A DNA stretch of 39,519 bases from Clostridium sp. LS (GTDB lineage Bacteria; Bacillota; Clostridia; Clostridiales; Clostridiaceae): the NCBI RefSeq assembly GCF_002760435.1, contig NZ_AUUU01000042.1, forward strand, positions 1 to 39,519, in the 5' to 3' direction. The translations under genes and the position numbers were made by a program. Of the stretch, positions 1-8,357 are shown piece by piece. The notes below the pieces were generated by a model. The model had not been told where the DNA came from. It saw only the letters and a program-made list of their open reading frames with translations, and did no database searches. The first letter of the stretch is position 1; each line of letters opens with the position of its first letter.

Positions 1-17
1 AAAGCCTTTGGCTTTTC
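1..17 (+). terminator. Terminator-like hairpin at window edge
   Basis: Arms AAAGCC (1-6) and GGCTTT (10-15) with a TTT loop, followed by TTC. It is probably the end of a gene lying to the left of the window; the stem may extend beyond base 1. Confidence 0.45.
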
Positions 18-379
18 AAAAATAAAATGTTTAAGAAATTACGAAGTAAAAAGTGAGAATCGAAATTTTACATTTCGTTCTTCGAACTTTCTCTTTGAGC
101 TTCAATCTTAATCATTAATTATTCATCATTCATTACTAATAAAACGTGGCACAGCCACTTTGTTCTTTTGTAATAATATCTTTAATTTAATATATTGTGT
201 CACTATATGAAGACAAAATAGAAGTAAGTATTAGAAAAGAAAGGAAAAAGTTATATTAATCAATCTAATTAACAAATTGAGAGTTTTATTGAGTTAAAAT
301 GGAGATAGAAAATATTAGAGAAAAGTAATATAATGAAGTTGTCCCTAGATGAGGACAAAAAGAGAGGAGTGATTAGTCT
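18..379. other. Non-coding gap before first gene
   Basis: A/T-rich gap without a convincing gene on either strand. It holds a small hairpin at 146-158 (GTGGC, loop ACA, GCCAC) followed by a T-rich stretch, which could terminate transcription from the left, and a short dyad (CGAAAT/ATTTCG) near 70-86. The ribosome binding site of the next gene (GAGAGGAG, about 362-369) closes the gap. I see no clear consensus promoter. Confidence 0.5.
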
Positions 380-1162
380 ATGAATATTTGTATTATTACT
401 TCGGAAAATAGAAGACTTTATCCAGCAGCAGTATTTAGTATTGAGGATAATGAGCATAAGCACCCAATGTCGGACATCGATGATGTATATGATTTACTAT
501 ACAAAAATCAAAATATTTTAGTAATATCAGATCAATTTGATCAATATGGCAAGGAGCTTAAAATTTTCAATGGTCAATTAGGAAAATTAGATATAAAAGC
601 TTTGTTTACTGTAAAAAGTGAAAAAAATAGTACCAATTTAAATTCAGTTATGACTTTATCAGAAGCAGCAAAAAAGTGGGGGCTAGCTGGTGGATCTACT
701 GTTAGAAAAGCCATTGAAAGAGGAAAATTTGAACAAGATGAAGTAAAGCAGGCTGGTGATGTATGGATAACTACCTATTCTGCAATGGAAAGGGTATTTG
801 GTCCAATAAAAAACGAAGAAGAGGCCTTTGTAATATATGATGATTTTGAATCTGTTTATTTAACTAAAGTGTATTATGAATATGCTCAGTTAGCTTTTCT
901 TAAAGGACCAAACATTGATATGAAGGCTAAAGACCTTGAAATTAAGTATCAATATATTAAAGATATATTTATTAAAGGGCTAAATGCAATAAGAAACAAT
1001 CAAAAGGTGATTATTAAGAAAAGTATAAATAACCAAATAAAACAGGTAATATGTACTGAAGATGAATACTTCTTGCATATTGAAGCATTTCGTAGTAGAC
1101 GAAATTTATCTCCAGAATGGATTGATAGGCTGCTAGATGATTTAAAAGCTGTTCCTAAATAA
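380..1162 (+). CDS. Helix-turn-helix domain protein of unknown role
   Basis: 260 aa, soluble, with no signal peptide or membrane segment. The start is supported by GAGAGGAGTGATT about 8 bases upstream. Residues 91-141 form a helix-turn-helix-like unit: MTLSEAAKKWGL, then a conserved-looking TVRKAIERGKF helix and a short wing ending in an aromatic/Met segment. This pattern is found in small Firmicutes DNA-binding domains of the HTH_59 type, which decide by a specific 'SEAAKKWGL' entry whether a row is excluded or read. The N-terminal 80 residues (with a run of D/E around 22-36) and the C-terminal 110 residues match nothing I recognise. It stands alone, with its own upstream gap and 86 bases before the MerR gene. 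Function is unknown; a regulator or a nucleic-acid-binding accessory protein is the simplest reading. Confidence 0.6.
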   Translation: MNICIITSENRRLYPAAVFSIEDNEHKHPMSDIDDVYDLLYKNQNILVISDQFDQYGKELKIFNGQLGKLDIKALFTVKSEKNSTNLNSVMTLSEAAKKWGLAGGSTVRKAIERGKFEQDEVKQAGDVWITTYSAMERVFGPIKNEEEAFVIYDDFESVYLTKVYYEYAQLAFLKGPNIDMKAKDLEIKYQYIKDIFIKGLNAIRNNQKVIIKKSINNQIKQVICTEDEYFLHIEAFRSRRNLSPEWIDRLLDDLKAVPK

Positions 1163-1197
1163 AATACTGAGAATTTTAAGATATATTAATAATAACC

Positions 1198-1228
1198 TTG
1201 ACTCTCACCTAAGAGGAGGTCTTATTAT
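1198..1228 (+). promoter_or_regulatory. MerR-type promoter with 19-bp spacer
   Basis: TTGACT (1198-1203) and TATTAT (1223-1228) are separated by 19 bases, the long spacing typical of promoters that MerR-family activators untwist. The spacer carries an imperfect dyad (ACCT at 1207-1210 against AGGT at 1217-1220; GAC at 1200-1202 against GTC at 1219-1221). It lies just upstream of the MerR/TipA gene at 1249, so autoregulation is the likely purpose (inference). Confidence 0.65.
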
Positions 1229-1248
1229 TATACACGAGGTGAAAAATT

Positions 1249-1995
1249 ATGCTATACACGGTTAAAGAAGTTGCTAAATTTACAGGAGTTACTATAAAAA
1301 CACTCCATCATTATCATAAAATAGGTTTGCTAATCCCATGTGAGATAAATGATGCCGGCTATCGTCTCTATGGTGAAAAGGAACTTGAACAACTCCAGCA
1401 AATATTATTCTATCGTGAGCTTGATTTTTCTCTTAAGGATATCAAAAAAGCATTGGAGGATGAACCGAATAGATTAGAGTGCTTAGTTGAGCAACAGGAA
1501 TTGCTTCTTGCGCGCAGGCAGAGATTTGATTGCTTGCTAAAGACTATAAATGAATCGATCATCCTTGGTAAGAGAGGAAAAATTATGGATAAATCAGCAA
1601 TGTTTCAAGGATTCAGTAAAGAGGAGTGGAACGATGCACTTTCTGAGCAGAAGAAATATATTAAAGATAAATACGGGTATAATATGCCGGAGGTACACGA
1701 TTCTCAAGTAAGTAGTATGAATGAAAAAGCTATAGAAGCACAGAAGTTTATGGGTTATATAAGAGATGCTCTTAAAAATGGTTTAAAGGCCAACGATAGA
1801 AATGTACAAGAGACATTAAAAAATCATATAGAATTTTTGAATAACCATGGTCATAATATTGATGCAAAAGCATTTGCAGCTCAAACAAGGTTTTTATTGG
1901 ATGATGATTTTCATAGAAGTATGCTTGAAAATCAGTTGATTGGACTTTCATACTACCTTTGTGTAGCAACAGATATGTATGCAGCTTCTAATTAG
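1249..1995 (+). CDS. MerR-family regulator with TipAS-like drug-sensing domain
   Basis: 248 aa. Residues 1-70 are a MerR winged-helix DNA-binding domain (YTVKEVAKFTGVTIKTLHHY, then GLL.P..IN..GYRLY), followed by a helical dimerisation segment to about 105. Residues about 113-245 (MFQGFSKEEWNDAL..., ending in a helical bundle) look like the TipAS antibiotic-recognition domain of TipA/Mta-type regulators, which bind thiopeptides or other drugs and activate transcription. Start: GAGGTG, 8 bases before ATG 1249. An AGAGG at 1573-1577 sits 7 bases before in-frame ATG 1585 (Met113), which would give a free 136-aa sensor domain, as in Streptomyces TipAL/TipAS. No drug-export gene follows directly; the next gene is a methyltransferase 288 bases on. 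Family call is firm, ligand unknown. Confidence 0.88.
   Translation: MLYTVKEVAKFTGVTIKTLHHYHKIGLLIPCEINDAGYRLYGEKELEQLQQILFYRELDFSLKDIKKALEDEPNRLECLVEQQELLLARRQRFDCLLKTINESIILGKRGKIMDKSAMFQGFSKEEWNDALSEQKKYIKDKYGYNMPEVHDSQVSSMNEKAIEAQKFMGYIRDALKNGLKANDRNVQETLKNHIEFLNNHGHNIDAKAFAAQTRFLLDDDFHRSMLENQLIGLSYYLCVATDMYAASN
1573..1587 (+). promoter_or_regulatory. Internal RBS and start for a TipAS-like short form
   Basis: AGAGG (1573-1577) with 7 bases of spacing to ATG 1585-1587, in frame inside the MerR/TipA gene. It falls exactly between the DNA-binding/dimerisation part and the drug-binding domain, where Streptomyces tipA also has an internal start. Confidence 0.45.
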
Positions 1996-2000
1996 TAAAT

Positions 2001-2092
2001 GTTGTTACTGGTATTTTTGCAGGTAATTTTAGATCTATAGTTCAAGGGCCCTTAGAATTTACTTTTAAGTTGTTGGCTGGAACAGTATTATA
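2001..2092 (+). pseudogene. Possible decayed membrane-protein fragment
   Basis: An open frame without a start codon reads VVTGIFAGNFRSIVQGPLEF followed by a hydrophobic run ending in a stop at 2092. The composition is that of a transporter segment, and it directly follows the MerR gene where a regulated exporter might once have been. No family was recognised; this may be chance. Confidence 0.2.
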
Positions 2093-2283
2093 ATATCACA
2101 ATGTTTTCTTATTGGGCGGGATTTGCTGTACATAATATAAATGTGACAGCATCCTGCTTAATGGGCTCAAATTGATTTCTCTTTAATTGAACTTTATAGT
2201 ATAATATTTGTTGGAATATAAATATAGCGTAGCTTGGGAGAATATAAAGCTGCAAATATAATAATAGATGGGGTACAAAAGAG

Positions 2284-3060
2284 ATGACAATGGAATTAGA
2301 AAAATACTATAATAAATTTTGTGAGGATAAAAGATTAACAAGAAAGTATGCACAGGTTGAATTTTTAACTTCCATGAAGTATATACATGAGTATTTAGGA
2401 AATAATACGAATGCAAAAATATTAGATGTTGGTGCAGGAACAGGGAGATACTCTGTACAATTAGCAAATGAAGGATATGATGTTACTGCAGTTGAACTTG
2501 TGAAGCACAATTTAGGCGTTTTGAAGTCAAAAGGAAGCACTGTAAAAGCATATCAGGGAACAGCGCTAGATTTATCAAGATTTTCGGAAAATACTTTTGA
2601 TATGACATTGGTATTTGGTCCAATGTATCATCTATATAAATTTGAGGATAAAGTAAAAGCCCTTCAAGAGGCCAAAAGAGTAACCAAGCCTGGTGGTGTT
2701 ATCTTAGTAGCATATTGTATGAATGAATATAGCGTATTAACATACGGTTTTAAGGAAAATAATATTCGTGCAAGCATTGATAATGGGAAGCTTACTGATG
2801 ATTTTCATGTTATATCGGAACCAGAAGATCTATATGATTACGTAAGAATTGAAGATATTAATAAGTTAAATGAGGAAGCTGAACTTCAAAGGGTGAAAAT
2901 AATTGCTGCAGATGGACCAGCTAATTATATGAGACCTGTTTTAAATGCTATGGATGAAGAAACATTTCAAATCTTTCTCAATTATCATTTTTCTACCTGT
3001 GAAAGACCAGATTTATTGGGAGCAAGTGGACATACATTAGATATTTTGAGAAAGGAATAA
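2284..3060 (+). CDS. Class I SAM-dependent methyltransferase
   Basis: 258 aa soluble protein. Residues 45-72 carry the SAM-binding motif I (ILDVGAGTGRYS, with D48 and the GAGTG loop) followed by the acidic end of strand 2 (VTAVEL, E71) that usually contacts the ribose. Further on, FDMTLVFGPMYHLY and a 'EAKRVTKPGGVILVAY' segment match motifs IV-VI of Methyltransf_11/25 proteins. The substrate cannot be told from sequence. Start ATG 2284 is preceded by GGGG about 10 bases upstream; ATG 2290 is an alternative. It stands alone between a MerR regulator and a CD3324-family gene, so a role in drug modification is only a guess. Confidence 0.85.
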   Translation: MTMELEKYYNKFCEDKRLTRKYAQVEFLTSMKYIHEYLGNNTNAKILDVGAGTGRYSVQLANEGYDVTAVELVKHNLGVLKSKGSTVKAYQGTALDLSRFSENTFDMTLVFGPMYHLYKFEDKVKALQEAKRVTKPGGVILVAYCMNEYSVLTYGFKENNIRASIDNGKLTDDFHVISEPEDLYDYVRIEDINKLNEEAELQRVKIIAADGPANYMRPVLNAMDEETFQIFLNYHFSTCERPDLLGASGHTLDILRKE

Positions 3061-3303
3061 GGTAATATTTCCTAAAAGGAAGATGGGATTAAATTGACAA
3101 TAACTATTGAGATAGCATAATATAGAATTAAAAGGAAGTGAGTTTATTATGTTTTTAGCAATAGTAGTTAGCTCCATGCAAAGATTGTAAGATATGAAAA
3201 ACTTTTGCTTGGAGCCAATATACAAATATTAAGTTTTTCATATTTTAGGCAAGCTTTGCATCTTCATTTAAATATCTTAAATGTCGATTGGAGCGAAGAA
3301 TTT

Positions 3304-3579
3304 ATGAAATATGAAAAAGCACAAAATATACTACCATGTGGAATAATTGAGATGATTCAAAATTATATTGATGGTGGATATATCTATATACCTAGAAAAA
3401 ATGAAAACAAAAAGTCTTGGGGAGAAAATACTGAAACTAAAAGGTATCTCAAAGCACGAGATAAAGAAATTTTTGATAAGTATTCCTCAGGAGTACCTGT
3501 TAAAATTTTATCGCAGCAGTATTTTCTAACAGAAGGCAGTATTAGAAGAATAATCAGGAAACTAAAAAATTCTGAATAA
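3304..3579 (+). CDS. CD3324-family protein (Mor-like HTH)
   Basis: 91 aa when started at ATG 3304, which has GGAG at 3290-3293 (10 bases away). The reading frame is open further upstream, but the family begins at MKYEKAQNILP. Visible are the N-terminal 'ILP..IIEMIQNYIDGGYIYIP' helix and strand, the KSWGENT motif, and a C-terminal helix-turn-helix (IFDKYSSGVPVKILSQQYF..EGSIRRII). This arrangement is typical of the small Firmicutes CD3324 family, related to Mor-type DNA-binding proteins. Targets are unknown. The 78 bases upstream contain short reading-frame scraps (for example 3150-3191) that may be remains of another gene. It is followed by a perfect 16-bp inverted repeat. Confidence 0.75.
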   Translation: MKYEKAQNILPCGIIEMIQNYIDGGYIYIPRKNENKKSWGENTETKRYLKARDKEIFDKYSSGVPVKILSQQYFLTEGSIRRIIRKLKNSE

Positions 3580-3592
3580 TATAAGGAATTGG

Positions 3593-3634
3593 AAGGCATA
3601 TTTTTCATGGTTGATACTATGAAAAATATGCCTT
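3593..3634. repeat. Perfect 16-bp inverted repeat, likely terminator
   Basis: Arms AAGGCATATTTTTCAT (3593-3608) and ATGAAAAATATGCCTT (3619-3634) around a 10-base loop. It lies 13 bases after the CD3324-family stop codon. There is no T-run after it on either strand, so it is either an unusual terminator/3' stabiliser or a binding site. Confidence 0.55.
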
Positions 3635-3985
3635 AAGTGACATTTGGACCTTAAAAGTGTATAATTTGGAAGGTTCATGTTACTAAGGTTTATTACTTGT
3701 ACTATTATAATATAGGTAAGGAAGAGAGAAAAAACATGCGCACATTTTAACTCAATATAATATTAATAATAGTTTCTTAAGATTTTAAAACTAATTAAAT
3801 ATGTCCAACATAAGAGAAATAATAGAAATGTATTTGAATCCGGAATTAATGAACAGGTAGGTTGGGGATTTTAAAAAAGTCTCACAATAGATGCATATAA
3901 TCAATTATTTTAAATAAGGTATAGCGGTAGGTATATGAAATTTAAATACCTACTAGAATATAAGTAAAAGAGTGTGATTATTTAT
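3635..3985. other. Gene-free A/T-rich gap
   Basis: About 350 bases with no coding frame of note. A possible -10 (TATAAT near 3708) lies well upstream of the acyltransferase gene, without a good -35. Nothing else recognised. Confidence 0.5.
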
Positions 3986-4987
3986 ATGGAAACAAAAAAT
4001 AGTGTTTATTATGGTATGGTGGATGTATTACGTTTAGTGTTTGCTATTTTAGTCATGATGATTCATACAATGGCCTTTCAGTCTGTAAATGAAAATTTAC
4101 GGATAGCCACCAGTATGGGAATTTGCAGACTTGCAGTACCGTTTTTCTTTATAGTATCAGGTTACTTTTTATATAGTCGAATCCAGTCACCAAAGGAGCC
4201 TAAAGCTACATTAAAAAGATTATTAATGCTTTATGCTTCATGGGTTCTTATAGAAACTGTAGCTTTGTTTCCAGTTGTTTTAACCAGCTTAAATATGCCT
4301 ATAAGAATTATTCTTCAAAGATTTTTATTTATAGGTATTACAGGAAGTCTGTGGTATATATCATCTTTAATTATTACTATTTTTATAATAGCGCCATTGC
4401 TAAAAAGAGATAAAATAGTTTTTCTACTTATAGTTGGATTTATATTATATTTATTTGGGACAAGCGGAGATACTTATAATGGGTTTTACGAAAATACAAT
4501 GCTAAATCCTTTAATAAAAGGATACACTGGAATATTCTTTTTGCCCCAAATAGGTATTACTGAATCAGTTCTTTTTTTAACAATAGGTGCAGCTATAAGC
4601 AAGTATAAATTAAATGAGAAGATAAAAAATTCAGGTTTATTAAGTATAATATCAATAGTAGTATTATTAGTTGAAGCATTTTTATTAAATAAAACTGGTA
4701 TTGCTAAAGATGCCAATATGTATTTATCTGCTATAATTGCTGTTCCGCTTATATTTATCTGGGCAATTAATTATAGTAAAAGTATCTCACCTAAAATCTC
4801 TAAAGCCTGTAAGGAATATAGTATAGGACTATATTGTTCACATCAAATAATAATGATTTGGATTATTATACTTTTACCAGCACTTGCTGCAAATTCAATG
4901 ATTAAATTTATATGTACCTTATGTATATCTGCTTTAATAATTACTTTGATTCGAAAAACTAGATTAAAAAACATTCTTTTAAAATAA
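3986..4987 (+). CDS. Acyltransferase-3 family integral membrane protein
   Basis: 333 aa from ATG 3986; GTG 3974 in the same frame is an alternative, and neither has a strong ribosome binding site. The N-terminus (YYGMVDVLRLVFAILVMMIH) is the hallmark of acyltransferase family 3, with the catalytic-type histidine at the end of the first membrane helix, followed by RLAVPFFFIVSGYFLY (second helix, R and FF.VSG signature). About ten hydrophobic segments follow. Members O-acetylate or otherwise acylate cell-surface sugars, peptidoglycan or lipids; the N-terminal part also resembles the membrane half of VanT-type racemases, but the racemase domain is absent. It is a single gene with its own terminator, so the substrate is not indicated by context. 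Confidence 0.85.
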   Translation: METKNSVYYGMVDVLRLVFAILVMMIHTMAFQSVNENLRIATSMGICRLAVPFFFIVSGYFLYSRIQSPKEPKATLKRLLMLYASWVLIETVALFPVVLTSLNMPIRIILQRFLFIGITGSLWYISSLIITIFIIAPLLKRDKIVFLLIVGFILYLFGTSGDTYNGFYENTMLNPLIKGYTGIFFLPQIGITESVLFLTIGAAISKYKLNEKIKNSGLLSIISIVVLLVEAFLLNKTGIAKDANMYLSAIIAVPLIFIWAINYSKSISPKISKACKEYSIGLYCSHQIIMIWIIILLPALAANSMIKFICTLCISALIITLIRKTRLKNILLK

Positions 4988-5054
4988 ATTGATTTAATAA
5001 TAAGTATTTTTAAGGCTAATAGAGTCAAAGGACGTATATTGCCTACAACGTAGA

Positions 5055-5085
5055 AATCCACGAAAAGATAATTTTTTCGTGGATT
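5055..5085 (+). terminator. Terminator after acyltransferase gene
   Basis: Perfect 12-bp stem AATCCACGAAAA (5055-5066) and TTTTCGTGGATT (5074-5085) with a 7-base loop. It ends transcription from the acyltransferase gene 68 bases upstream; the T residues are partly inside the stem. Confidence 0.65.
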
Positions 5086-5190
5086 ATGTATTAACTATGC
5101 TTTTAGATCATTTTATAGAAGCTTAGATGTAGAAGGTATATTTGACGTCGTGGATATAATAGGAGTATAAATAGATAGCAGGAGAAAACG

Positions 5191-5244
5191 ATGATGCTAA
5201 TTATAAATAAAGTATTGTTTTATACTGATGAATTCCAAAGGTAA
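5191..5244 (+). CDS. Putative 17-aa leader peptide before deaminase gene
   Basis: ATG ATG CTA ... AGG TAA encodes MMLIINKVLFYTDEFQR. It has a good AGGAG ribosome binding site (5180-5184) and ends 9 bases before the start of the deaminase gene, so the ribosome finishing it would sit over that gene's weaker AAGAGG site. This suggests translational coupling or attenuation, but such short frames also occur by chance. Confidence 0.35.
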   Translation: MMLIINKVLFYTDEFQR

Positions 5245-5253
5245 GAGGTAAAT

Positions 5254-6387
5254 ATGAGACAAAAAAATATCACATCAAAGAATACAAAAAAAGAACGAAT
5301 TAAAATTAATAATATAAATGATTTTAAGAATGCATTAAAAAGAGAAGGCTGTAATATAAACAAACTTGATGGAGAGAACTTTAAAGAAGAAATTACAAAA
5401 ATTTTTGACTTAGATAAAAGTGTAACAGAGAAATTACTTACATGCATTAAAGATAGTGAGGTTACTTATAGAGCGAATGATACTCGGGATTTTGTAGATT
5501 ATATTGAAAAGATGGTATTGTTGGAAGATAAACATATTGAATTATGTAAGAAAATAAATGAAGTAAAAACACTACATATAGATAGAGTTGAATATGAGCG
5601 AGAACCAAGGTTTCAAGAGAATGTTGAAGATATCCTAATTGCTATAGAGAAAATAAAAATCAATGTATGCAGAACAATAAGCGAAAAAGAAAAAATAAAT
5701 CTAGAAAAGTTAGAAAAAGAATTAGATGAGGATTATCTTTACGCAAAAGATATTGAATTATTAAAAAAAATAATACTTACTAGAAAAGAAATGGTAAAAG
5801 AAAAATACAATAATGAGACTAAGATTAAAACAATATCTATAGAAATACCTAAACAGATTAATCATCAATATCTTACATCTAAAAAGGGTTCTGTAGAATA
5901 TCATGAGCATTTAAACAGTAATATACCAAGAATGCAACGCTTAATAAAGAATATGAATAAATATATGAAAGTTCATGAAAAAGAAAAATCAATATTTAAA
6001 ATAAATCAAAGCAACGCATTACAGGATTCTATAAACATAGCAGTAGCAGTATATGATAATAAGGAGTTTAAAGCAATAAGTGGCAGCAATAACATAAAAA
6101 ATTATTGCACTTCACCACCAAAAGATGAGGCGATTTTTAAAAGTAGTAAAGTTAACAAATTGGGGAAATTAGGAATAGGATATGACAGAGTTAACGATAG
6201 TGAAAAAAAAATATTTGAAGAGATACATAAACAAATAAAAGCAAAGGTATTGAAGAATGAAGGAAACCTTATTTTATACAGTAAATGGGAACCATGCCCA
6301 AGTTGTTATTTTGTAATCAGTCAGTTTTGTGAAAAGCATCCTAATATAAAAGTACAGGTGAAATATTGTAAAAGATATGGTGAATAA
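5254..6387 (+). CDS. Toxin-type deaminase (BURPS668_1122-like) with helical N-terminus
   Basis: 377 aa, very Lys/Asn/Ile rich, with no signal peptide, LXG, WXG or membrane segment. Residues about 1-240 are predicted helical and partly coiled coil. Residues about 250-377 look like a zinc-dependent nucleotide/nucleic-acid deaminase of the polymorphic toxin group: a DSE motif (315-317) replaces the usual HAE/CAE, carrying one metal ligand and the catalytic Glu, and PCPSC (C348, C351) supplies the two cysteine ligands, followed by the typical 'VISQF..KHPNIKVQV' strand. In this family such domains sit at the C-terminus of contact-dependent toxins. Oddities: no immunity gene follows (153 bases to an ABC-F gene) and there is no delivery domain. 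It could be an intracellular effector, an orphan toxin tip, or use an unknown export route. Confidence 0.72.
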   Translation: MRQKNITSKNTKKERIKINNINDFKNALKREGCNINKLDGENFKEEITKIFDLDKSVTEKLLTCIKDSEVTYRANDTRDFVDYIEKMVLLEDKHIELCKKINEVKTLHIDRVEYEREPRFQENVEDILIAIEKIKINVCRTISEKEKINLEKLEKELDEDYLYAKDIELLKKIILTRKEMVKEKYNNETKIKTISIEIPKQINHQYLTSKKGSVEYHEHLNSNIPRMQRLIKNMNKYMKVHEKEKSIFKINQSNALQDSINIAVAVYDNKEFKAISGSNNIKNYCTSPPKDEAIFKSSKVNKLGKLGIGYDRVNDSEKKIFEEIHKQIKAKVLKNEGNLILYSKWEPCPSCYFVISQFCEKHPNIKVQVKYCKRYGE

Positions 6388-6548
6388 CGTAGTCAAAATT
6401 GACTGCAATTACTTAAATATAATGAACTATAAAAAGTAGTCTTGAATTTTTATTATATGGTTATAAACATTACAGACTTATTTATGAACTTGGCCTTCAT
6501 ATTACAGGATGATATTATTCATTATGAGGACGCAAGGAGATGAATAAT

Positions 6549-8114
6549 ATGAGTATTTTAACAATTGAAAACATGAGTCACTCGTTTGGGGATAGAATAG
6601 TATTTAGAAATACCTCTTTTAGATTATTAAAAGGAGAGCATATTGGCCTTGTTAGTGCCAATGGTGAGGGTAAATCCACCTTTATGAAAATTATCACAAA
6701 TCAGATTTTACCAGATGAAGGCACCATTGAGTGGAATAGTAAATTTAGCATTGGATATATGGACCAACTGGTTGACTTAAAAGAAGGAATTACTGCATTT
6801 GATTTTTTAAAAGAAGCATTCATAAATTTATTTCATATAGAGAATAAAATTAATGAGTTATATAGTAAACTTGCTAATATGAATGATGAAGAAATGAATA
6901 AAGCCTTAAATAAAATTGCTAACATGCAGGAAATTTTAGAAAAGAGTGATTTTTATAGTATTAATTCAATAATACAGGCAGCTGCAGCCGGCCTTGGAAT
7001 TAAGGAGCTTTTAGATAGAGAGGTTTCAGCACTAAGTGGAGGACAGAGAACTAAAGTTTTACTTGCAAAACTGCTTTTAGAGAAACCGGATATTTTATTA
7101 TTAGATGAGCCAACTAACCATTTAGATGAAGAACATGTAGAATGGCTTAAAGATTATTTAATAAACTATAAAAATGCATTTATATTAATATCCCATGATA
7201 ATAGTTTTTTAAATAGTGTAGCAAATGTAATATACCATCTAGAGCACAAAGTATTGACAAGATATGAAGGAAATTATGAGTATTTTGTTAAACTCTATGA
7301 AATACGAAAGGAACAGATGTTAATTGAATACAAGGAGCAGCAAAATGAAATTGCAAAGCTTGAAGATTATATAATAAAAAATAAAGCCAGAGCCTCAACT
7401 TCAAAACAAGCAAAATCAAGAGAAAAGAAACTTGATAAAATTGAAAGAATAGAAATCAAAAAAGAAATTATAAAGCCTCATTTCAATTTCAAAAGTGTAA
7501 ATATGCCAGAAAGCATAATTTTTAAAGCTAGTAACTTAATTATTGGATACGACAAACCATTAAGCAAACCTCTAAATTTAATAATGAAGAGAGGACAAAA
7601 AATAGCAATAACAGGAGCTAATGGATTAGGAAAAACAACCTTGTTAAAAACCTTACTTGGACAATTAAGGCCTATAAAGGGTGATATAAAAGTAAGCAAT
7701 TATAAAAAGATAGGGTATTTTGAACAGGAAATTGTTGAAGATAACACTAATTCAGTTTTATATGATGTTTGGAACACCTTTTCCAATTTAACGCAAACAG
7801 AAGTGAGAAGGGAACTAGCTAAGTGTGGACTAACAAGGCAGCATATAGATAGTCCTATAAACCTATTAAGTGGAGGAGAGCAGGCTAAAGTTAGACTATG
7901 CAAGTTGATTAATTATCCTAGTAATGTATTAGTTTTAGATGAACCGACAAATCATTTAGATATTTATGCTAAAAATGAACTTAAGCGCGCTTTAAAAGAA
8001 TATGACGGCAGCATGATTATAGTAAGCCATGAACCTGAGTTTTATAAAGGTATTGCAACAGATGTATGGAATTGTGAAGATTGGAAATATTGTAATTTGA
8101 AAGTAAATAATTAA
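6549..8114 (+). CDS. ABC-F family ATPase (ribosome-associated, possible resistance protein)
   Basis: 521 aa from ATG 6549, chosen because AAGGAGA (6534-6540) is 8 bases upstream; ATG 6540 overlaps that site. Two ABC domains without membrane segments: the first has SANGEGKST (residues 36-44; the usual first Gly is Ser), LSGGQRTKVLLAKLL and DILLLDEPTNHLD; the second has GANGLGKTT, LSGGEQAKVRLCKL and LVLDEPTNHLD. Between them lies the basic linker with KARASTSKQAKSREKKLDKI, which in this family reaches the ribosomal E site/P-site tRNA. ABC-F proteins act in translation, either as housekeeping factors (YdiF/YkpA/EttA type) or by removing ribosome-targeting antibiotics. Which role applies here cannot be decided from sequence alone. 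Single gene with its own terminator. Confidence 0.9.
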   Translation: MSILTIENMSHSFGDRIVFRNTSFRLLKGEHIGLVSANGEGKSTFMKIITNQILPDEGTIEWNSKFSIGYMDQLVDLKEGITAFDFLKEAFINLFHIENKINELYSKLANMNDEEMNKALNKIANMQEILEKSDFYSINSIIQAAAAGLGIKELLDREVSALSGGQRTKVLLAKLLLEKPDILLLDEPTNHLDEEHVEWLKDYLINYKNAFILISHDNSFLNSVANVIYHLEHKVLTRYEGNYEYFVKLYEIRKEQMLIEYKEQQNEIAKLEDYIIKNKARASTSKQAKSREKKLDKIERIEIKKEIIKPHFNFKSVNMPESIIFKASNLIIGYDKPLSKPLNLIMKRGQKIAITGANGLGKTTLLKTLLGQLRPIKGDIKVSNYKKIGYFEQEIVEDNTNSVLYDVWNTFSNLTQTEVRRELAKCGLTRQHIDSPINLLSGGEQAKVRLCKLINYPSNVLVLDEPTNHLDIYAKNELKRALKEYDGSMIIVSHEPEFYKGIATDVWNCEDWKYCNLKVNN

Positions 8115-8122
8115 ACAAAGGA

Positions 8123-8154
8123 TACCTAGTTACAAATTTAAGTAACTAGGTATT
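8123..8154 (+). terminator. Terminator after ABC-F gene (copy 1 of a repeated hairpin)
   Basis: Perfect 12-bp stem ATACCTAGTTAC (8123-8134) and GTAACTAGGTAT (8143-8154), 8-base loop AAATTTAA, then TTTT. The same hairpin with one base change occurs at 12005-12036. Confidence 0.75.
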
Positions 8155-8249
8155 TTCATATATTTAAAATACCACCATTTAAAGGATAATTCTGATCAAA
8201 AAACGTCCCAACAGTTTGCCATATTATATAAAACTTGGTAAAATAGATA

Positions 8250-8280
8250 TTGACTACAATTTGTGGGCATAAGATACAAT
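8250..8280 (+). promoter_or_regulatory. Candidate promoter of chemoreceptor gene
   Basis: TTGACT (8250-8255) with a possible -10 within GATACAAT (8273-8280), giving a spacer of 17-19 bases. It lies 78 bases before the chemoreceptor start. Moderate match only. Confidence 0.35.
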
Positions 8281-8357
8281 TAGTAAAGATGGAGGGAGAA
8301 GTATACTGTTGTAACTAAAATATTGTCAAAAATTATTTTTACATGGGGGGATAAAAA

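Noticed and set aside
3205..3303. N-terminal extension of the CD3324-family protein from a TTG
   Set aside because: Good ribosome binding site and family start are at 3304; the extension matches nothing in the family.
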